DNA of 64,000 nucleotides from Planctomycetaceae bacterium (GTDB taxonomy: Bacteria > Planctomycetota > Planctomycetia > Planctomycetales > Planctomycetaceae): NCBI GenBank assembly GCA_020638955.1, contig JACKHO010000006.1:372001-436000 (forward strand), in the 5' to 3' direction. Below, piece after piece: positions 17,957-27,629 of the stretch. The position numbers and the translations under genes are program-made. How positions within the stretch are numbered: the first letter of the stretch is position 1; every line of letters begins with the position of its first letter. The notes beneath the pieces are model-generated. The model had not been told where the DNA came from. It saw nothing but the letters and a program-made list of their open reading frames with translations, and made no database searches.

Positions 17957-20899
17957 ATGCGCCTTACTGCGCTTGCCTTCCTTGTTTTTGCAACTTCAGC
18001 TCCTCTGTTTGCTCAGTCGCTGGGCGATCTGCCTGCCCCGCGCCTGCTGCAAGGCAGCCCTCGTCCAGTTGATCGAAGTCGCCGGCCTGACAGTAACGTT
18101 GTTCCAGCATCCTCCATCGAGGAAGCGAAACCCTCAAACGAGCCAGTGCCTCCCCCCAACGGATGGCGACCAACCGGACTGGGCCCACTCGTTGTGCCTC
18201 CCCAGCCTGCAAATCCTCCTCGTGAGCCAGCGGAATTGAGCGAATTGGATGCGATGCCAATAGTGACCGCTCAGTCGCCCCCGGCTGCCCCCGTTCAAAC
18301 TCCGTTTGAATATCTGGCTCCCAGCATTCCTGAGCCAGCTCCAATTCAGGCTGTGCAGGATGTGGTTCCCCCAGCCCCACCAGTTCCTTCGAGCATGAAA
18401 AAGCCGCGGGAAAAGACCGGCCCTCCCGCACCGCCTCCCCCAATGGAACCGCCATCTGTCTCGGCCGCTGCTGAGTCACCTTATATGCCGACGCCTCCCG
18501 GAAGCGGCGAGCCTGCCGCCCCTTTCTCGTATGCAAATCCCCCTTGGCTGGATGGTCTCGCATGCGACGGCCCTGGCTGCGACGGATTCAACGAGTGGGG
18601 TTACGACAGCCGGACCGCGTTCGACCCCTCGCTCTGGGATGATCACGGCATGTTTCTTCCGTTCATTAACTTTCAATTCAAGCCAGGCGATGCCCGCGTC
18701 CTGACCGATGGTCGCGCCTTCCTGCCGCTGTTTCAGGATGAAGGCAGCCTCCTGTTTGCCGACATCCGTGGACAAATCGATGATCGCAGCGCCGCTGAAG
18801 GAAACTGGGGACTCGGGTACCGCACCTACACCCCCACGGAATGGATTTTTGGCTTCTACGGCTACTACGACCTGCTCCACTCCCGGTTTGGCAACAATTT
18901 CAATCAGGGAACCGTGGGTGTCGAACTGATGTCGCTCAACTGGGACTTCCGCGTGAACGGCTACTTCGCGGAAACGTCGACGAAGGCGGCGGGTGCCAAT
19001 GTCAGTGCTCGCACCGGGAACATTGTCGTGAGCAATCTCGGCGAGAAGGCGTACTCGGGGATGGACTTCGAAACGGGCTACCGCCTGAAGGCGTGGGGCG
19101 AGAACGATCGCGTCGAGCTTCGCTGGTTTGTCGGCGGCTACTATTTCGATGCCGGTGGCGCTGGCTACAAGGCTATGGTCGGTCCTCGGACCCGTCTTGA
19201 ACTCCGGATGTATGATCTCGACTTGTTTGGCTTCCAGTCCCGTTTGGAAGGCGGTGCGGAGTTCTCTCACGACCGAGTCCGTGACGAGCAGGTCTTTGGC
19301 TTTGTGCGACTGAGAGTTCCGCTCGGTGGTCCCCGACGCGATCGCCTCAATCCATTGCGACGCCGCATGCTCGACTTGCCTGTTCGCGATATGGATGTCG
19401 TGTCCAATCGACAGGTTTCCAGTACCGATCGCGCCATGGACTCACGCGGCAACTATTTGGATCGACTCGTACAGGTGAACGCGGAAGACAACTTCCTCTC
19501 CTCGATTTACCAGGCGGGAGAAAACTCGCTGGTTGTTATGGACGGCGACAAAGGCGCTTTTTACCTCAGTCCATACTCGACCATCAACCTGCAGAATGGC
19601 CAAGCGCTCGTCGGTGGCGGCACGCAATTGACCGTGTACGGCGAGCATAGCGGCCAGGCGGCCGTCCTGACATTGCCCGGATCGCGTCCCGATATTCTTC
19701 ACGGGAGTGACTCTCCAAGTATTCCCTATTTGTACCCGTTGGACTACGTGACGACGAATCAGGCAACCCTCTGGGTCGGCGAGACACCCACAATAAACCT
19801 GGCCGACAATAGCCGGGTTGAGTCGATTAACATTGTCGGTGGCTCCATTGGCGTAAATGCCAACAACGTGACGAATGTCCAAGTCAAGGACGTTTCGGTG
19901 CGACACGTCAGCGCGGAGGGCATCAAGCTCAACAATGTCCAACACGCTATCGTTGACTCGGTTCGCGTTTCCGACACCGGTTCAGCCGGTATGCTTGTAT
20001 TGAACGGTCAGAACGTTTCGATTCGTGACTCGCAAATCGAGCGTGCTACCGCCTATGGCATGAACATCAGCAATTCCAAAGACGTGCAAGTCAGCGGAAC
20101 AACCGTTCGTGACATTCGGACGGATTATTTTCGGCTATACCCTCTGCAGACGCTGCAAGCGGAAGTCGCTTACCCGGTTTTGCAGCCAATAGTTATATGG
20201 GAGCCGATCGTTTACCCATCACCTGTTGGAATTCGCAGCGGGGCTTCAGAGAATGTCAGCCTGACTGGCAACACAATTGATGCCCAAATTGGAATTCAAT
20301 TGACTCATACCACGGAACAAACGGTCGTTTCGGACAACGATATTACTTTTGGCCACAAGGGCATTGCAGTTGGCGGTCCCCTCGCAGGAACACTCGAAAT
20401 TGGCAACAACACGTTCACGTCGCGGGATTCCAATATCTCGAACACGGGGATCGATGTTGTTATCAGCGGTCAACTGGGACAGGACATTCGCATTCACGAC
20501 AATGTATTCCAGGAACTGGGGTACAGGGGGATTTACGTTTATGACAACTCCCTCGCGGCCGATGGATTAGCAACCAAAATCGACATCTCCCGCAATCGTT
20601 TCGAATACGCTCAACTGGGAAGAGGTGACCTCTGGTCTCGTGTTGACGCGATCCAAGTCAAGTCGAGCGGCCTGATGCAGGTTCAAATCGACAGCAATAC
20701 GGTTCTTGTCGATGCGTTGGCAGGCCAATATGCCGAGTTGGGGAGCCTCGTCAGCACCTGGGGTGGTGGACATGTCACGCTCGATTTGACCAACAACAAC
20801 ATCCCCATCGAAACGTTTGATTTGATTGAGGCCGGAAACGGACGGATCGACGTCTCTAGAAGCAGCAACAACACCTTCGATATTACCCCTCTGGATTAA
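17957..20899 (+). CDS. Inverse-autotransporter-like beta-barrel with C-terminal parallel beta-helix
   Basis: 980 aa from the ATG at 17957, chosen over an upstream ATG at 17930 because AAGGAG ends about 9 nt before it and a signal peptide starts right there. Residues 20-180 are Pro-rich. Residues 200-460 resemble an inverse-autotransporter beta domain, with alternating aromatic strands such as GYRTYTPTEWIFGFYGYYD, FRVNGYFAE and VELRWFVGGYYFDAGG. Residues 600-980 contain pectate-lyase-type right-handed beta-helix repeats (NVQVKDVSVRHVSAEGIKL, NVSLTGNTIDAQIGIQL). The likely role is an outer-membrane protein displaying a surface passenger. Planctomycetes have Gram-negative-type outer membranes, so this is consistent. 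Ligand unknown. Confidence 0.75.
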   Translation: MRLTALAFLVFATSAPLFAQSLGDLPAPRLLQGSPRPVDRSRRPDSNVVPASSIEEAKPSNEPVPPPNGWRPTGLGPLVVPPQPANPPREPAELSELDAMPIVTAQSPPAAPVQTPFEYLAPSIPEPAPIQAVQDVVPPAPPVPSSMKKPREKTGPPAPPPPMEPPSVSAAAESPYMPTPPGSGEPAAPFSYANPPWLDGLACDGPGCDGFNEWGYDSRTAFDPSLWDDHGMFLPFINFQFKPGDARVLTDGRAFLPLFQDEGSLLFADIRGQIDDRSAAEGNWGLGYRTYTPTEWIFGFYGYYDLLHSRFGNNFNQGTVGVELMSLNWDFRVNGYFAETSTKAAGANVSARTGNIVVSNLGEKAYSGMDFETGYRLKAWGENDRVELRWFVGGYYFDAGGAGYKAMVGPRTRLELRMYDLDLFGFQSRLEGGAEFSHDRVRDEQVFGFVRLRVPLGGPRRDRLNPLRRRMLDLPVRDMDVVSNRQVSSTDRAMDSRGNYLDRLVQVNAEDNFLSSIYQAGENSLVVMDGDKGAFYLSPYSTINLQNGQALVGGGTQLTVYGEHSGQAAVLTLPGSRPDILHGSDSPSIPYLYPLDYVTTNQATLWVGETPTINLADNSRVESINIVGGSIGVNANNVTNVQVKDVSVRHVSAEGIKLNNVQHAIVDSVRVSDTGSAGMLVLNGQNVSIRDSQIERATAYGMNISNSKDVQVSGTTVRDIRTDYFRLYPLQTLQAEVAYPVLQPIVIWEPIVYPSPVGIRSGASENVSLTGNTIDAQIGIQLTHTTEQTVVSDNDITFGHKGIAVGGPLAGTLEIGNNTFTSRDSNISNTGIDVVISGQLGQDIRIHDNVFQELGYRGIYVYDNSLAADGLATKIDISRNRFEYAQLGRGDLWSRVDAIQVKSSGLMQVQIDSNTVLVDALAGQYAELGSLVSTWGGGHVTLDLTNNNIPIETFDLIEAGNGRIDVSRSSNNTFDITPLD

Positions 20900-20921
20900 T
20901 GGAGTCTTCCCGTCTAAGACT

Positions 20922-20950
20922 TTGCTGATTGGAAATCGGCCCCCTATAAT
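20922..20950 (+). promoter_or_regulatory. Sigma-70 type promoter of the fur-family gene
   Basis: TTGCTG (20922-20927), a 17-bp spacer, and a perfect TATAAT (20945-20950), 80 bp before the Fur-family start. It lies just after the barrel gene stop, so the regulator has its own promoter. Confidence 0.7.
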
Positions 20951-21030
20951 GTGTCAAACCGTTGTGGAGGCCATTCTTCCGACGTAAGAATAAGTGGCCA
21001 AATTGACGTGCTGATTCCCAAGGAGATGTT

Positions 21031-21513
21031 GTGAGTTTGGAGGAAGTTGAAGTTGCCGTCTCACCCATGGAGAAGTTCCGTGAGTTCTTGCTCACGAAGA
21101 ACCTTCGCATGACTCGGGAACGTGCGACCATTGTCGAGGAAGTTTTCTCCTCCCACGAGCACTTTGAGGCGGAACAACTTGTCCAGCGACTCGCAGAACA
21201 GCGGGTCAGCCGTTCAACGGGATATCGAACGGTCAAGTTGCTTGAAGAAGCGGGCCTCATTCGCAAAGTTGCCCGACAAGATTCACGTGACGTTTACGAA
21301 CACGACTACGGCTACCCACAGCACGACCACTTGATTTGCAAGAAGTGCGGTGAGCTTATTGAGTTTCACCTTCACGAAATTGGGGAACTTCTGGAAACCG
21401 TTGCCAGGAAGCACGGATTTCGCATGGAAGGGCACCGCCTGGAGGTGTTTGGACTGTGCGACAAGTGTTGCCGCCCACCCAAAACGCGACCCAAGAAACT
21501 GAACCTGCTGTAA
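21031..21513 (+). CDS. Fur family metal-responsive regulator
   Basis: 160 aa from a GTG start with AAGGAG 7-8 nt upstream. The N-terminal winged helix (residues 15-85, LRMTRERATIVEEVF, STGYRTVKLLEEAGL) is followed by the Fur metal/dimerisation domain with HDHLICKKCGELIEF and a second CxxC (CDKC, about residue 147). Both Cys pairs of the structural zinc site are present. Fur proteins repress iron, zinc or peroxide-stress genes; which metal this one senses cannot be told. Its stop codon abuts the stop of the convergent gene at 21514 with no gap. Confidence 0.92.
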   Translation: MSLEEVEVAVSPMEKFREFLLTKNLRMTRERATIVEEVFSSHEHFEAEQLVQRLAEQRVSRSTGYRTVKLLEEAGLIRKVARQDSRDVYEHDYGYPQHDHLICKKCGELIEFHLHEIGELLETVARKHGFRMEGHRLEVFGLCDKCCRPPKTRPKKLNLL

Positions 21514-22155
21514 CTATTCCGCAGGCGTCACTGGTTCTGGATGTGCGCGTTCATCGGGCCAGACTCCTTTTGCCAGCTCACTCAATACGTAGAGTGGATC
21601 ATCAACCGGTCTCGCCTGACCGCTGACCGGATCCATGGCCACAGTCTGGCGGCGATCAATCAAGAAGAGCCCTTCGAGTGTGCGCGTGGGGCGTTCTTCC
21701 AACATCCCATAGGACCTGTGGGCAGGGAGTGGCTCGGGCCCGCGTACGTCGATGTCGGTCAGGATTGGGAAGGACGACTTCTCAATCCCCATGCTCTGGA
21801 GGGAGGCTCGATGCGCTGAAGGCGTGGCGGAACTGACAGCAACCAGTTGATAGCCATGCCCCTGTATTTCGTTGGCATGCTCAAGGGCAAATGCCATGAG
21901 TTTGTTGTTCTCAAGCCCTTTGCTGGCGTCAAAGAAAACCAGCACAATTTGGGTGCGGCCCAAATATCGTTCGAATTTCACAAGCTGGCTCGGCTTGCGT
22001 TCATCGTACAGCTGAAAGCTTTGGGCGGCACGACGCGGTAACGGCCGCTCGCCCGGAGGAATAGAACGGAAATACTCCTGACGCTGCTGCGCAAACAGCA
22101 CCATCCCGAGAATAACAATCCCGGCGAATCCCAACAGCCAGAGTCTGCGATCCAT
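21514..22155 (-). CDS. Membrane-anchored thioredoxin-fold (AhpC/TSA-like) protein lacking cysteines
   Basis: 213 aa with an N-terminal membrane anchor (residues 5-22). The rest looks like a peroxiredoxin-type fold: LGRTQIVLVFFDASKGL where the peroxidatic cysteine is usually found, then YQLVAVSS and FPILTDID. There is no cysteine anywhere in the protein, so it cannot work as a thiol peroxidase. A scaffold or binding role is more likely. It starts 3 nt after the NfeD stop, so the two are translationally coupled in one operon. Confidence 0.65.
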   Translation of the reverse strand: MDRRLWLLGFAGIVILGMVLFAQQRQEYFRSIPPGERPLPRRAAQSFQLYDERKPSQLVKFERYLGRTQIVLVFFDASKGLENNKLMAFALEHANEIQGHGYQLVAVSSATPSAHRASLQSMGIEKSSFPILTDIDVRGPEPLPAHRSYGMLEERPTRTLEGLFLIDRRQTVAMDPVSGQARPVDDPLYVLSELAKGVWPDERAHPEPVTPAE

Positions 22156-22158
22156 TGT

Positions 22159-22761
22159 TTAATCAAAAGGATTGAGGTCAGATGCTTCTGATGAGACTTC
22201 CTCAGCAGGAGTCAGTGCCGGGCTTTCGCTGTCGATTGCTATTTCCGGTGCCGCTTGTTGAGCGATGTAAGGATGCACGACCACGACCGTCCCTTGCACC
22301 CCACAGACTTCGATTTCGGTGTTCGGTTGAATCATAATCGACTCGGTGATGGCGTGTAGCCGCATTCCCTCGACCACCACCATCCCTCCCGGCGACATCA
22401 GTGACAGAGCACGGCCCCGCTTGCCAACCAATCCCCGCAGACGATTGACCTCACGTTCGTGCGGAACGGTATCTTCGGCCTTCGGGATAGGCAGGAATAC
22501 CCGGTCACCCAGTGGCGTTCGGAGCAGGATTTGAAATGCGCCATAGACCGAACCTGGGATGATGACAAACAGGCTTCCCACGTACATCCAGAACAAATGC
22601 GGCTGGGTCTCGCCCCAGGCCTGATACGCCGTGTAGATCGACCCGAGGAAGCAAAGCACGCACGACACCGCAATAATGCCACCCGACGGTAGAAAGAACT
22701 CCGCAAAGATCAGGGCGATCCCGGCGATCAGCAGAATCAGGGTAAGTATTTGTGGGTCCAT
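22159..22761 (-). CDS. NfeD family membrane protein (short form)
   Basis: 200 aa. Two to three membrane helices (residues 6-80, LILLIAGIALIFAEFFLPSGG is typical of NfeD), then a soluble OB-fold domain (about 105-165, RGLVGKRGRALSLMSPGGMVVVEGMRLHA). Short NfeD proteins usually partner with a flotillin or stomatin-type protein in membrane microdomains; no such partner is in the window. Here it is paired with the thioredoxin-fold gene downstream. Confidence 0.85.
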   Translation of the reverse strand: MDPQILTLILLIAGIALIFAEFFLPSGGIIAVSCVLCFLGSIYTAYQAWGETQPHLFWMYVGSLFVIIPGSVYGAFQILLRTPLGDRVFLPIPKAEDTVPHEREVNRLRGLVGKRGRALSLMSPGGMVVVEGMRLHAITESIMIQPNTEIEVCGVQGTVVVVHPYIAQQAAPEIAIDSESPALTPAEEVSSEASDLNPFD

Positions 22762-22821
22762 GCGGAGAAAACAACTTGATGCGTGTAAGTGGCGTGGTGA
22801 CTTTCTCGATGTGGTTCAAAC

Positions 22822-25800
22822 TTAGTTGCGGGTTACCATTTCGTCGAGGCTGAACACCGCCCTCGCCAGTGCAGACCAGGCGCGGTGCTCGACGCTTTCG
22901 CTGTTCGTGTCCGCAGACGACAAATGAGTCCGTTGCCGGTCCACAAAGACCTGCATCAAATTGTATTCCCCTGCGTCCGCTGGTCGAGCCAGTACTCGCT
23001 CAAAAGCGAGCTGAATTCGGTCCGCATCAGTGCCGTTCATGGTTGCAAGTTCTTTGCCAAACGCGTCAGCGGCCTCCATGACGACAACGTCGTTCAGGAG
23101 TGTCAATGCCTGTAGAGGTGTATCTGAACGTTCCCGCTGCACCGTGCAGGTTTCTCCGCTGGGGGCATCAAACGTGCTGTACATGGCAAATGGTGCGCTG
23201 CGTTTGATGAACGTGTAAATACTTCTGCGGTTCCGATCTTCTCCTTCGCTGGCTGGCCATTTGGGACTGCCGTAGGCCGCTTCCGTAACACCAACGGGTT
23301 GTGGCGGACGAACGCCGGGCCCGCCGCGTTTGGACGAAAGAATGCCTGCCGCACGCAAAATCGAATCACGCAATGTTTCCGCATCAAGTCGTGGACGCGG
23401 AGCCCGCGCCAGCAGCACGTTACCGGGATCGACCGCCAACAACTCTGGCGAAACGGACGACGATTGCTGGTAGGTCTGACTCGTGACAATGAGTCGGTGC
23501 AGTTTTTTTAGTGACCAACCTTGTTCACGAAACTCGACAGCCAGCCAGTCAAGCAGTTCCGGATGCGAGGGCGGACTGCCTTGCGTCCCCAAATCGGCAG
23601 ACGTTTCCACAAGACCGCGACCGAACAACGCCTCCCATTGACGATTCACAATAACGCGGGCGGTCAACGGATTCTCGGGCGAGTTCAACCACTTCGCGAG
23701 TCCCAGTCGGTTGCGTGGAGCGTCTTCCGGGAACTCATGCAGAACGTGCAGCGCCATGGGCTCCACTTGTTCTTGCGGCTGCAAGTATTCGCCACGTTTG
23801 TGAAGGTACGTTGGACGTACATGGTCTGCCGGACGTTCCGTGAGGACGAGCGTTGTCGCTAACTGCGGCGGTTTCCGCAATGCCCGGACCTTGTCGGCCC
23901 ATTCTTTCAACGGTTCCGACCCCAGCAGGAAATGTTCGAGCAACTCCGTTCGTTGGTCTGCGGTGAGTTGGTCCTCGGGAATCAGGAGGAGTGTTTCAAA
24001 CTCTTCGGTAATATCTCGCACAGGCTGGCTGCTGACGCTCGACGCAACGGAGAAGCGAAAGCGACCAAGCGAACTCGGAAAGTGTCGGCCAAACAGCATG
24101 TTGACGTTCAACTTGCACGGTCCGACGAGTGGCGTTTCCCAAGTGTACACGGCCGTGTGTCGTTCTCCCTGGCGACCATGAACCGACCATCCGGTTTGCG
24201 GGTCACCGTCGATCGACTGTGCGGCAGTGGCCGGATTATTTCCAAAGCGGTTCGCATTAAAGCTATCCAGTGGGTTGGTCAGCTTGGTCAGCTTCCGGAG
24301 AGTTCCGTCGACGAGACAATCCATTTCCGCCAGGAAAAAATCTCCCACAGTTCCTTCGTAGTACGTCATGCCGGGGCCATTGGCGGGCAGTGACTCGTCG
24401 GGCAATGCTTCGAGACGGAGACTGGTGAATTCCCCTTCAGGGACCGACAGTTCAATGCTGTAATTGTCGAGCTTGGTCGTATCACCCGATCCCAGAATCG
24501 AGTTGTCTTGCTGAATAGTGAGGAGTGGCAAATTCGATGTGGCCTTCAGCGGTTGAAGCTGCGTCCACTGCGTATTGAATGAGCGCTGTTCTGTCAGCCA
24601 TTCGGCAAATGCCGTGTCGATCATTTTCTGCCGCGTCGCCTCATCGACAGTTTCGCTCGACTCAACCGGCCAATGCTGTGGTAGTTCTTCCACAAGCTTG
24701 GCGGCCTGCTGAAGTCGTGACTCATACTCGGCCTGTTTGGCAGCATCGGGCACGGATAGGTCGATTTCATGCACGTTATTCATTAGTGCCATCAGCCCGT
24801 AGAACTCTCGGTGCTCAATAGGGTCGTATTTGTGCGAGTGGCATTGAACGCACTGGAGCGTCAATCCCAACCATGTCGCTCCGGTCGTCGAAACGCGGTC
24901 GACCATGGCATAAAAGCGGAACTCAAGTGGATCGATACCACCTTCTTCATTGATCATTGTGTTGCGATGAAAACCGGTCGCAATTCGGTCCGCAGTTGTC
25001 GGCGATTCCATTAAATCACCCGCGAGTTGTCGCGTAGTAAACTCATCGAACGGCATGTCCGCATTGAGGGCGTCGATCACCCAGTCACGATACGCCCAAA
25101 TCTGACGCTCGCGGTCTTTCTCGTATCCGTTGGTGTCCGCATAGCGTGCCAGGTCGAGCCATTTACGAGCCCAGCGTTCGCCATAGTGCGGTGAAGCCAG
25201 TAGTCGATCCACATATGCACCGAAGGCCGCCGCGTGCCCGTGTTGTTCGCGTTCGGCGAGAAACTGCTGTACCTCTGTGGGTGTCGGAGGAAGACCGATG
25301 AGGTCGAGAGACACGCGCCGGGCAAGCGTCCGCGGATCGGCCTGCGGAGAGGCCTTCAGTCCTTCTTGTTTCAGTCGCTGCAGGACAAAAGCGTCAACGG
25401 CATGTTCGGACAACTCGGGAACGGGCGGTCTAGTCGGAGCAACAAACGCCCAGTGCGGTTTGTACTCCGCTCCTGCTGCAATCCATTCACGGATGAGGGC
25501 GACTTCTTTTTCCGTCAGCGCCTCGTGCTGAGGTGCCGGAGGCATGCGCTGGTCGGGATCGGTCGAAACAATGCGCTCGAACAACGGACTGGCATCGGGT
25601 CTTCCCGGCACAATTGCTGATCCAGACCCGTTGTCATGCGTCGCCGCTTCAAACGAATCCAAACGCAAGTCGGCCTCGCGATGTTCTGCATCGGGGCCAT
25701 GACACGCAAAACAACGTTTCGCCAGCAGTGGCCTTACGTCACGATTGAACTCAACTTGCTGAGCCGACCCAATACTGCAAAACAGCACCGAGCAAAACAG

Positions 25801-25830
25801 AACAACTGGAATCAGACTTCTTCGACACAC
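22822..25830 (-). CDS. Planctomycete cytochrome c (PSCyt1) - DUF1549 - DUF1553 protein
   Basis: 1002 aa from a GTG with GGAGG 7-9 nt upstream. Signal peptide (1-23), then the PSCyt1 haem domain with C40-x2-C43-H44 (KRCFACHGPDAEHREADLRL), a DUF1549 domain (about 110-370, LDLIGLPPTPTEVQQFL, HSHKYDPIEHREFYGL) and a C-terminal DUF1553 domain (about 660-960, LAKWLNSPENPLTARVIVNR). The middle 250 residues are beta-rich and may bind carbohydrate. This architecture is almost restricted to planctomycetes and their relatives, where it often neighbours DUF1501 and sulfatase genes. Function not established; probably periplasmic. Confidence 0.92.
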   Translation of the reverse strand: MCRRSLIPVVLFCSVLFCSIGSAQQVEFNRDVRPLLAKRCFACHGPDAEHREADLRLDSFEAATHDNGSGSAIVPGRPDASPLFERIVSTDPDQRMPPAPQHEALTEKEVALIREWIAAGAEYKPHWAFVAPTRPPVPELSEHAVDAFVLQRLKQEGLKASPQADPRTLARRVSLDLIGLPPTPTEVQQFLAEREQHGHAAAFGAYVDRLLASPHYGERWARKWLDLARYADTNGYEKDRERQIWAYRDWVIDALNADMPFDEFTTRQLAGDLMESPTTADRIATGFHRNTMINEEGGIDPLEFRFYAMVDRVSTTGATWLGLTLQCVQCHSHKYDPIEHREFYGLMALMNNVHEIDLSVPDAAKQAEYESRLQQAAKLVEELPQHWPVESSETVDEATRQKMIDTAFAEWLTEQRSFNTQWTQLQPLKATSNLPLLTIQQDNSILGSGDTTKLDNYSIELSVPEGEFTSLRLEALPDESLPANGPGMTYYEGTVGDFFLAEMDCLVDGTLRKLTKLTNPLDSFNANRFGNNPATAAQSIDGDPQTGWSVHGRQGERHTAVYTWETPLVGPCKLNVNMLFGRHFPSSLGRFRFSVASSVSSQPVRDITEEFETLLLIPEDQLTADQRTELLEHFLLGSEPLKEWADKVRALRKPPQLATTLVLTERPADHVRPTYLHKRGEYLQPQEQVEPMALHVLHEFPEDAPRNRLGLAKWLNSPENPLTARVIVNRQWEALFGRGLVETSADLGTQGSPPSHPELLDWLAVEFREQGWSLKKLHRLIVTSQTYQQSSSVSPELLAVDPGNVLLARAPRPRLDAETLRDSILRAAGILSSKRGGPGVRPPQPVGVTEAAYGSPKWPASEGEDRNRRSIYTFIKRSAPFAMYSTFDAPSGETCTVQRERSDTPLQALTLLNDVVVMEAADAFGKELATMNGTDADRIQLAFERVLARPADAGEYNLMQVFVDRQRTHLSSADTNSESVEHRAWSALARAVFSLDEMVTRN

Positions 25831-26014
25831 GGTACACCTCCGAACTCCATGATAGGCGTAATCTCAAGTCGCATCCACTCTTGCGAAATGAGCTTCCTCC
25901 AACTTGAGGTGTCGTATCGCTTGCAGACAAATGTCGCATTGCACTACGCTAAATCCGTGGCTCTGAGAAAAACCAACACTGAGTGATGCAATTTGACAAC
26001 AGGGAGTTGCAGAA

Positions 26015-26236
26015 ATGATTCAAAGACGATCTGACGTGTACATGGGAACCTGCTGCTGGGGGCGTGGTATCCCCATGGGATATGCCTTGTGGGAATACAC
26101 CGGCAACGCTTGGGAATTGCGGAAAGATGCATCCATTCCCGGCGCACAACCCAGCGATCCTCCCCAAATGCCAGGACTGTTCCGCGGACAAATTCGCGCG
26201 ACTCCCAGCATCGTCATGATGGAACAGTCGTCCTAA
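26015..26236 (+). CDS. Small conserved-looking hypothetical protein
   Basis: 73 aa, rich in Gly, Pro, Met and Trp (YMGTCCWGRGIPMGYALWEY), with adjacent cysteines C13-C14. GGGAG about 9 nt before the ATG supports translation. It starts divergently from the PSCyt gene and precedes a glycosyltransferase-like gene by 88 bp. No domain recognised. Confidence 0.6.
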   Translation: MIQRRSDVYMGTCCWGRGIPMGYALWEYTGNAWELRKDASIPGAQPSDPPQMPGLFRGQIRATPSIVMMEQSS

Positions 26237-26324
26237 GAACTGGATTCACAAACTCGCCCTCAGGCCATAGAGCCTGTGGGTTGTGTCGCGTTGAAAATCG
26301 AACATTTAAGCCGACACTGTACGG

Positions 26325-27449
26325 GTGGGTAACTTGGCGCGCTCACCTGAGAATTGTTCCTATCGAAAACTCCAGGAATCTGGTGAGTCAGCGACTTGCC
26401 AGATTCTTGAGTGTTCGCTTGGTGGCACAGGTCTCGTGTCGCCGGAGGTCTCCCATGAGGCCTGCCTCGCATGTTGCAGCTCATTCGAGCCGACACTTGT
26501 CGATTTGAATCCGGTTGTTGCGTCGTTGGGATGGGGCGCCGTTCAGGAATGTCTTTCCACTTCGGGAATTGAACCTGAATCGGACTTGGACCTGCGCCTC
26601 CACGGCAAGCTCAAATGGTTCGAGAGCTTCTTTCCCGCAGTATTGCCCGACGAAACCGACATCCCGGCATACACTTTGGATTCTGAAGTCGCATTGCGGG
26701 GAACATGTGACGATATCGCGAGACTCCTGCCACCACCTCGTACCTCATTTCGGGGCGTGCAGCGCTGGGCAGTCGGAGTAACAACATCGCCTCGGCGCCA
26801 GAAAACGCTGGAACATTGCCTCGGAAGTCTCATCGCCGCCGGCTGGTCCGCCCCCGAACTCTTTGTCGATGGTGAGACCGATGTTCCGCTCGCATTGCAG
26901 CAACTCCCCCAAACAAAGCGTACTCCACAACTCGGAGCCCGCGGAAACTACTACCGCACAATCGAAGACGTGCTTACGAAACATCCTGAGGCCGATGCTC
27001 TCATGCTCGTTCAGGATGACTGTATATGGCCCGGTGAACTTCCTGTTCGTGAATACCTTGAACAGAGCCTGTGGCCGACGGAAGGTCATTGCCTGGTGTC
27101 CGCCTGGTGTTGTGCGGACGACACATCGCCGATCGCAGGTTGGAACAGGTACTCAGCAACCTGGCGCTACGGGGCAGTGACTTTTATCTTGCCCCGTGCG
27201 ACGGCCGAACTGTTTGTGTCCGACCGCCAAATCCAGCAATCCTTTCTCGGGGCGAACGCCGTTCATGGCGGGATTAGTGGATTACTGGGTGAGTGGGCTT
27301 CGGCAAACGACATCCCGGTTTTCTTTCCAACACCCAGTCTCGTGCAGCACATTGGCGACATCAGCACGATTTGGGAAAACGCCCGTGCGGTTGGTGTGCG
27401 GCACGCCAGTCGGTTTCTGGGCGATGAATGGCGTGCCCGACGGGACTGA
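26325..27449 (+). CDS. Glycosyltransferase-like protein with N-terminal Cys cluster
   Basis: 374 aa from a GTG. The first 55 residues hold scattered cysteines (ATCQILEC, ACLACCSS) that may form a metal site. From about residue 148 (WAVGVTTSPRRQKTLEHCLGSLIAAGW) it looks like a GT2-like nucleotide-sugar transferase fold, with LMLVQDDCIWPG giving a DxD-type acidic motif and AVTFILPRATAELFV downstream. Likely a cytoplasmic sugar transferase; donor and acceptor unknown. The gene after it encodes a GT-C-like membrane protein, consistent with a glycan pathway. Confidence 0.65.
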   Translation: MGNLARSPENCSYRKLQESGESATCQILECSLGGTGLVSPEVSHEACLACCSSFEPTLVDLNPVVASLGWGAVQECLSTSGIEPESDLDLRLHGKLKWFESFFPAVLPDETDIPAYTLDSEVALRGTCDDIARLLPPPRTSFRGVQRWAVGVTTSPRRQKTLEHCLGSLIAAGWSAPELFVDGETDVPLALQQLPQTKRTPQLGARGNYYRTIEDVLTKHPEADALMLVQDDCIWPGELPVREYLEQSLWPTEGHCLVSAWCCADDTSPIAGWNRYSATWRYGAVTFILPRATAELFVSDRQIQQSFLGANAVHGGISGLLGEWASANDIPVFFPTPSLVQHIGDISTIWENARAVGVRHASRFLGDEWRARRD

Positions 27450-27629
27450 GTGGGCAGCAGCTTGCGTCAATTCTCATTGCCGGAACTGCTATCCGACAGC
27501 ACATGCTGATCGGAAAAAACGAAAATGTTGCCTTTTCGCAACAATGCGGCAAATTGCGTCGGCCTCCTTCGAAACGCGACCTAGGTTGAAGAATACCCGC
27601 GCTCCCTTTCCGAAACAGGCACGCTAGCG

